From the NCBI GenBank assembly GCA_029261575.1, contig JAJDBD010000181.1, positions 1-39,826 on the forward strand: a DNA stretch of 39,826 nt, given 5' to 3'. Origin of the DNA: Nitrospinaceae bacterium. Its GTDB lineage: Bacteria; Nitrospinota; Nitrospinia; Nitrospinales; JACRGP01. The translations under genes and the position numbers were made by a program. The notes beneath the pieces were generated by a model, which saw only the letters and a program-made list of their open reading frames with translations, ran no database searches and was not told the origin of the DNA. Shown here one piece after another: positions 34,973 through 39,826 of the stretch (the first letter of the stretch is position 1; every line of letters starts with the position of its first letter).

Positions 34973-37597
34973 TCGCCCGTTTTGAATTTGTATCCATCCG
35001 CCCTTTGCCTGCTCCAAAGATTTTCGAATTTCCTCCATACCCGCGCGATAATTTTTCATTTCAAAAAATTCGCGCCCCGGTCCCTGGTAGCGCCGGGAAA
35101 ACACCGCAAACCTCTGGGCGGTCCGCAATTGATAGCCCTTCTTCAAACTTTCCTTTTCTCCTGGGGAAACGTTCAACAGCGAGGGGAACCGACCGGCGCG
35201 GTGGCGCAACAGGTTTAGAAAAGAAGCGTCGGTTTGCCATGTATAAGGCGGAACCAACGCCGTCAAGGAGTATTCCAGAAAAGGGCGATCGTCTGTAATG
35301 ATCGGGATCGGCTCGAGCGCCCCGGTCAGAGCGGCGCCGTCCGCTATAAAAAAATCCATAAAATCCAAAAAGGAATACATTCCGATTTCCCGGGCCATTT
35401 TTGCGACTTGCGGATATTTCATCAATTGGTCAAAGCGGTTTTTATCGATGGGCGTCGGCTGCCGGGAACCGACAAGAAGAACAATCCGCGTCAGAAAACT
35501 GTTCCAAACCGTCGTGTGGGGAAATACGGACTGGAACGTTTTAATAATCATCCGGGCGTCTTCGGGACCCACCAGGTGCAGAGGCAACCATTGCATCATG
35601 ATTCCGTCGTCGGCCAGGCGCTGCGCCGCCAGTTCGTAAAATTCCCTGGAATATAAATTGTTCACGCCCGCCTGCACCGGGGACATGGGTTCCAGGGTGA
35701 TCGCGTCGTAGGTTTCTTTCGACCAACGAATGAAGCGGCGCCCGTCCTGAACAAACATCCGGGCGTTGGGTTGCGACAGGACTTCGCGGTTCCACTGTTT
35801 AAACCAATGCGCCATGGACAAAACGTTGCGGTCGATTTCCACCCCGTCCACCTGAACGCCCGGAAATCCCGCCACCGCCCCCATCGTGTTTCCGGTGCCA
35901 AAGCAAATGGTCAAGGCGCGTTTCGGATCGGGATGAAGCGCCATGGGAAGAAACCCCATGGCCTGCATGTAAGCGCTGCCGCCGATGGAATTGGATACGG
36001 TGGCCGTGCTGAATCCGTCGACATATAAGGTCCGGGCCTGGGTCGCCCTATCCTCCACCACGCTCAACGTGGAAAAATCGCCTTCCTTATAATCCAGCAG
36101 ACGGAGCTGATCCGACTTGACGTTAAACTCAGTCCTGGAAAAATTGCCCCGCCCAAACTCTTGCGTGGATACGGTAAGGGGCGACCCGAACCAGACGCCA
36201 AGGAGCGCCAAAATTCCAAACGCGAACCCAATAGACCGCCGCAGAGGTTTTCTTTTTATGAAGAGCGCCAAACCCAAAGCGGACAGAAGAATGAGGATTG
36301 CATTGATCGCAAACAGCGCGCCGCGAATGCCAAAAACGGGAATCAGAAAAAACGGCGCGGCCAAGGCGCCAAGAACGGAACCCAAAGTATTCGCCGCGTA
36401 ACTTTTCCCCAACGTTTGCCCGACCGTTTTAAACAGAGGCAGGTGAATGCGGTTGGCGAGCGGAAACAAAAGCCCAAAACCGAAGGTGGGAAGGAGCATC
36501 AATCCAAAAGCAAATACGGAACGCACGGCCAGGGTCCGGGTAGCGGTGTTCTCAAGATCATAAAACAACCGATCCGCCTGCCGGATCCAATCGTGAAGCG
36601 AATCAAACGCGGGAAGAATTCCCAGTCCATACAGACCCACGGCCAACTCCAACGCCAAAAATTTTACGACCAGATTGGAGGAGCCGAAAATTCTATTCGC
36701 CGTCAAACTTCCCAGAGCGATACCGAAAAGGAAAGCGGCGAGAATCAGGGCGAAGGAATAAATCGCGCTCCCCAAAGGAAACACTAAAATCCGCGTCCAC
36801 AATATCTCGCTGGCAAGGGCGACAAAGCCGGAAAAAGCAAACAGGCCCAGCAAAAGGATTTGCAACCGGCCGCCGGCTTCCCCCTCGCCTTCCAAATCGT
36901 CGAGAGGTTTGGCGTAACCGGGGAGCGGCGTTGTCGCGGCGCGATTTGATACGGGCAGGCAAAAGCACGTTGCGAAAATCAAGAGGTTGAGCGCGACGGC
37001 CAAGTAGGTCGCGCCCTGGACGCCGAAATATTTTATGCCTACAAATTGCGCAAACAAACAACCGGCGACCGCGCCGAAGGTGTTCAATCCATACAACAGA
37101 GAGACTTGGGAAAGCAGGGAGTCTGCCCGATCCTCCACCGCCCAACTGCCGATCAAGGGGAGGCTGGCGCCCATCAGGCAAGTGGCGGGCGCAAGCAGTA
37201 CAACACTCATGCCAAACTCGCAAAACCGAAGCGCCTTCTCCGATCCCTGGGAGACTTCAAGAAACCAGGGGTACAGGCCGCTCAACCCTTCCAGAGCGTA
37301 GGGAAATGCCAGGGCGTAAAGACCGATCAACCCTTCGAGCGCTCCATAGGCCTTGACGGGACCCAGACGGTTTAACCAGGATTCGCGCTCCGCCAGAAAT
37401 TTTGAAACGCCCCAGGCGCCCGCTCCAAGCCCGCCCATGAAGGCGCACAAAGCGGCGCTGACGGCGTACAGGGTTCCGCCGATCACCAGCGTGAGCTGGC
37501 GAATCCACACCAGTTCGTAAACCAGACTGGTCAGACCGGAGAAAAACAGACAAATAAAAATTACGAGGCGAAATCTGGAGGCGTCGGGAGAATTCAT
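34961..37597 (-). CDS. Fused membrane / spermidine-synthase-like protein
   Basis: An 878-residue fusion. Residues about 1-500 hold around 14 membrane helices in two groups (LVIFICLFFSGLTSLVYELVWIRQL at the start), separated by a cytoplasmic linker near 230. From about 520 to 800 there is a Rossmann domain of the spermidine synthase family, with CFGTGNTMGAVAGF (about 565) and VDGVEIDRNVLSM. Where true aminopropyltransferases have an Asp-rich D-x-D-P motif, this protein has LEPMSPVQAGVNNLYS, so polyamine synthesis is doubtful. Such fusions are widespread and uncharacterised. No Shine-Dalgarno is evident. The C-terminus lies in the 34.9-kb repeat. Confidence 0.85.
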   Translation of the reverse strand: MNSPDASRFRLVIFICLFFSGLTSLVYELVWIRQLTLVIGGTLYAVSAALCAFMGGLGAGAWGVSKFLAERESWLNRLGPVKAYGALEGLIGLYALAFPYALEGLSGLYPWFLEVSQGSEKALRFCEFGMSVVLLAPATCLMGASLPLIGSWAVEDRADSLLSQVSLLYGLNTFGAVAGCLFAQFVGIKYFGVQGATYLAVALNLLIFATCFCLPVSNRAATTPLPGYAKPLDDLEGEGEAGGRLQILLLGLFAFSGFVALASEILWTRILVFPLGSAIYSFALILAAFLFGIALGSLTANRIFGSSNLVVKFLALELAVGLYGLGILPAFDSLHDWIRQADRLFYDLENTATRTLAVRSVFAFGLMLLPTFGFGLLFPLANRIHLPLFKTVGQTLGKSYAANTLGSVLGALAAPFFLIPVFGIRGALFAINAILILLSALGLALFIKRKPLRRSIGFAFGILALLGVWFGSPLTVSTQEFGRGNFSRTEFNVKSDQLRLLDYKEGDFSTLSVVEDRATQARTLYVDGFSTATVSNSIGGSAYMQAMGFLPMALHPDPKRALTICFGTGNTMGAVAGFPGVQVDGVEIDRNVLSMAHWFKQWNREVLSQPNARMFVQDGRRFIRWSKETYDAITLEPMSPVQAGVNNLYSREFYELAAQRLADDGIMMQWLPLHLVGPEDARMIIKTFQSVFPHTTVWNSFLTRIVLLVGSRQPTPIDKNRFDQLMKYPQVAKMAREIGMYSFLDFMDFFIADGAALTGALEPIPIITDDRPFLEYSLTALVPPYTWQTDASFLNLLRHRAGRFPSLLNVSPGEKESLKKGYQLRTAQRFAVFSRRYQGPGREFFEMKNYRAGMEEIRKSLEQAKGGWIQIQNGRWTQ

Positions 37598-37743
37598 TTA
37601 GGATCGGGACGTCGGCTCAACAGCGGAGGATTTCATCATGCTGGAACCTTATTGAAAAATTTTCAGCTTGCCAAGTTAAAAATGTTATTTTGGAAAGACT
37701 ACTATTGCGCGTCAAAAAATTTTCAAACTCAAAACGAGGCACA

Positions 37744-38175
37744 ATGAAAAATAATTTCAACGCCTGCGCCTTATCGGGATTCCTGTTCGGCGTTCTGGGA
37801 CTGCTAACGCTATGCCTTTCGGGAGAGGCGTGCGCCGATCCCGTTAAAGGAAAAATCCTTTTTAAAGAAAAACGCTGCATACTTTGTCATAATATCAAAA
37901 CAGATGGAACGGTTTTCAAACCGGTTTGCCCGGGACTTAAAAACTCCCGCACCCGCCACGACCGGGAATGGACGAGAAAATGGTTGAAGGACCCCGAAAA
38001 GATCTGGAAGACCAACGATCCAGATATTCAGGATATCAAGGAGCGTTTTTTTAAATACCGGGGCGGTAAAAAATGGCCGCGTGAAAGTTTTATGGCGACC
38101 ATCATCGGCAAGCAGATTTTGTTAAACGACGATGAAATTGAACATCTGATCGATTATTTATGGACTCTCGAATGA
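37744..38175 (+). CDS. Secreted class I cytochrome c
   Basis: A 143-residue c-type cytochrome. The signal peptide runs to about residue 31 (GEACA before DPVKG). The heme-binding motif is C45-I-L-C48-H49, and M117 in ESFMATI is the likely sixth ligand. The mature protein of about 110 residues should carry electrons in the periplasm. The start is ATG 37744, with GAGG 5 nt upstream; an earlier frame to 37690 lacks a ribosome site. Cys24 and Cys30 in the signal region do not form a proper lipobox. Its stop overlaps the next start as ATGA, so it is made together with the transglutaminase-TPR protein. Confidence 0.9.
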   Translation: MKNNFNACALSGFLFGVLGLLTLCLSGEACADPVKGKILFKEKRCILCHNIKTDGTVFKPVCPGLKNSRTRHDREWTRKWLKDPEKIWKTNDPDIQDIKERFFKYRGGKKWPRESFMATIIGKQILLNDDEIEHLIDYLWTLE

Positions 38176-39826
38176 ACTTTTCAAACGCGACGGAGAATAA
38201 GATATCAGCGTTCGCCCGAGGCGCGGCGCTTCTGGTCCTCGGCCTTTTGTTAGCGGGCGCAGGACCTGACAACGCTTCCGTCTCGGCAAACTCTCACTCT
38301 CCAGAGGCTGTTATCTCCGCGCAGGACGACGCCGTCAACCTCGCCGAGGCGGTCCTGCACATTTCCAAAGAGTGGAATCCGGCGTTGGACCTGGACGTCT
38401 ATCGCGCCAAGCTCAAAACGCTGACCCAGCGTATCAAAAGTCGTTTGACCCAGGACATGCCGCCCCTTGAAGTTGTCCGGGTTTTACGCGAAGAGATCCA
38501 CACGACCGGCGGTTACGCTTACACGGATGAAGTGGACGGACAAGGCATTCCGCTAAATTCCAACGAATTGTTCATGCACGGGTTGCTGGACACGCGCCGG
38601 GGATACTGCATGAACCTTTCCCTGCTCTACCTGGTCGTCGCCGAGCGATTGAACTTGCCGATTTTTGGCGTGGCCCTGCCCAATCATTTTTTCGTGCGTT
38701 ACCAATCGAAAACAGAGCAAATTAATATCGAAGCCACCCAGGGCGGCGAAACGCTCCCCGACAGTTTTTACCGGCAACGGTTCGACATTCCGGACTCTGA
38801 TGAAGTCGGCTACTTCTTGACCACTCTGGGAAAGAAAGAAACCCTGGGGGCGTATTACTCCAACGTGGGGATGGCGTACTACAAGAAAGGCAAACCGGCG
38901 AAGGCGATTTATTATCTGCAAGCCTCCACGAAAATCAATCCGGCTTCCCTGGAGGCGCACAACAATCTCGGCAATATTCTTGCCGAGGAAAAACGACCCG
39001 CCGAAGCGGTCAAGCAATACCTCCTGGCCTTGAAATTCTATCCGGGAGACCTGTCCACCTTGTACAACCTCGGCGCTACTTATATGGACATGGGAGACAA
39101 GGAAAAGGCGGTCGAATCCTTTTTGCAGGTCGTGCAAATCCAACCGGGATATACTCCGGCGCGCGCCCGGCTGGCCCGGTTGTATCTGGAGTTGAATCGA
39201 TACTATCTCGCCATTGTGCATTTAAAAAAACTTCTGGAACAAGATCCCCGGAGCCTGCAAACGTTGACCGCCCTGGCCGACGCTTACCTGAAATTGAAAC
39301 AACCCGAACTGGCGCTGGAAATTCTGACCCGCGCGGAAACGCAATTCCCAAAACATCCCGCAATACTGGGGAAAATGGCGGAGGCCTATTACCGCTCCGG
39401 CGATTACGAAAAAGCCATTTTCGCCTATCGGTATTTATTGGAAGCGGATCCGAAAAACCTGGCGAATTACGTTCAATTGGGTTGGACCTATTACCGGAGC
39501 GGAGATTTGAAAATGGCAACGGTTTGGACCCGGCGCGGCCTGGACCAGGGGGAGGAGTCTCCAAAACACAAAATCCTGGCGCAAATGAACCTCGGGTTTT
39601 TCAACCTGCTCGGCGAAAATCTTGAAGAGGCGGAACGCTGGTACCGGCGGGTATTCTCTGAAAGAAACACTGCCGCCTATGAGGGCATGCTCCAGGACCT
39701 GTCCGAGGCGAGAAAAAATTATCCCCGCTTGAACGAAATAGATTATTTTTCGGGTTGGGTTTATTTCGAAAAGGGAGAGAAGGAGAAAGCCGAGGAGTAT
39801 TTGACCCGCTATTTAAAGAAAAATCC
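38172..39826 (+). CDS. Transglutaminase-like (SirB1-N type) protein with TPR repeats, 3' truncated by window
   Basis: An open frame of 551 codons with no stop before the window ends, so the protein is incomplete. A signal-like hydrophobic segment (about 13-30) is followed by a transglutaminase-like domain (about 50-205). Its key part is RRGYCMNLSLLYLVVAERL with C146 as candidate nucleophile, and GVALPNHFFVRY with H172. From about 215, at least eight tetratricopeptide repeats follow (AYYSNVGMAYYKKGKPAKAI, AHNNLGNILAEEKRPAEAV, TLYNLGATYMDMGDKEKAV and so on). The protein is probably periplasmic, like its cytochrome partner. Its exact role is unknown; peptidase or scaffold functions are both possible. 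ATGA overlap couples it to the cytochrome c gene. Confidence 0.85.
   Translation, partial: MNFSNATENKISAFARGAALLVLGLLLAGAGPDNASVSANSHSPEAVISAQDDAVNLAEAVLHISKEWNPALDLDVYRAKLKTLTQRIKSRLTQDMPPLEVVRVLREEIHTTGGYAYTDEVDGQGIPLNSNELFMHGLLDTRRGYCMNLSLLYLVVAERLNLPIFGVALPNHFFVRYQSKTEQINIEATQGGETLPDSFYRQRFDIPDSDEVGYFLTTLGKKETLGAYYSNVGMAYYKKGKPAKAIYYLQASTKINPASLEAHNNLGNILAEEKRPAEAVKQYLLALKFYPGDLSTLYNLGATYMDMGDKEKAVESFLQVVQIQPGYTPARARLARLYLELNRYYLAIVHLKKLLEQDPRSLQTLTALADAYLKLKQPELALEILTRAETQFPKHPAILGKMAEAYYRSGDYEKAIFAYRYLLEADPKNLANYVQLGWTYYRSGDLKMATVWTRRGLDQGEESPKHKILAQMNLGFFNLLGENLEEAERWYRRVFSERNTAAYEGMLQDLSEARKNYPRLNEIDYFSGWVYFEKGEKEKAEEYLTRYLKKN

Noticed and set aside
34677-34997. Minus-strand frame with a type IV pilin-like GFTLMELA segment
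   Set aside because: It lies almost wholly in the 100-bp-period repeat and overlaps the end of the neighbouring gene. There is no Glu at the right place after a leader and no Shine-Dalgarno; the motif is chance from repeat sequence.
38553-39221. 222-codon minus-strand frame
   Set aside because: It is antisense to the transglutaminase-TPR gene, which has clear TPR and catalytic motifs.

Overview
The window is dense with single-copy housekeeping and accessory genes. It looks like the chromosome of a Gram-negative bacterium: it has KdsA for lipopolysaccharide Kdo, an AsmA-like envelope protein, a SurA-like periplasmic foldase and a periplasmic cytochrome c. The gene mix and moderate GC resemble Nitrospinota or delta-proteobacterial-type lineages, but that placement is an inference from general impression. 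I see no tRNA, rRNA, CRISPR array, phage gene or transposase.

Layout. 1-3025: non-coding start, then an AsmA-like protein. 3062-12980: a long leftward block read as nfeD, slipin, alpha/beta hydrolase, proB, a YkgJ-type cysteine-cluster protein, purA, cstA, an AAA ATPase and a Nfu iron-sulfur scaffold. 13151-15405: a degenerate receiver protein, kdsA and a Kelch protein. 15722-17985: a divergent nucleoside phosphorylase and an RlmD-type rRNA methyltransferase. 18002-20939: leftward acr3-arsR arsenite resistance and asnS. 21148-23845: a tight rightward operon yggT, yggU, mtnA and a sugar nucleotidyltransferase. 24084-25942: a DUF3386-like protein and a parvulin foldase, both leftward. 26190-27606: a zinc-ribbon methyltransferase and a receiver. 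27639-30697: a DUF58/BatA-type von Willebrand pair, leftward. 30859-34726: a rightward operon of an M1 peptidase with HEAT repeats, a leucine-rich-repeat protein and a membrane protein with a GspE-N-like tail. 34961-37597: a fused membrane/spermidine-synthase-like protein. 37744-window end: a cytochrome c coupled to a transglutaminase-TPR protein that runs off the edge.

Regulation. Sigma70-like promoters can be read before purA, the yggT operon, the M1 operon, the phosphorylase and arsR. The last two put the start codon at or within about 2 nt of the predicted transcription start, so those mRNAs may be leaderless. Many other starts lack an obvious Shine-Dalgarno. Translational coupling through 4-nt stop/start overlaps is frequent.

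Repeats. A modular intergenic repeat occurs around 5.14, 6.9 and 23.9-24.05 kb, and two of its copies bracket cstA as near-perfect inverted repeats. A second repeat, two ~72-bp units exactly 100 bp apart, lies at 34.8-34.97 kb and supplies the stop codon of the membrane/spermidine-synthase gene. The most interesting candidates for undescribed biology are the M1-HEAT/LRR/GspE-N-like operon, the cytochrome c/transglutaminase-TPR pair, the receiver without a phosphoacceptor upstream of kdsA, and the cstA-bracketing repeats.
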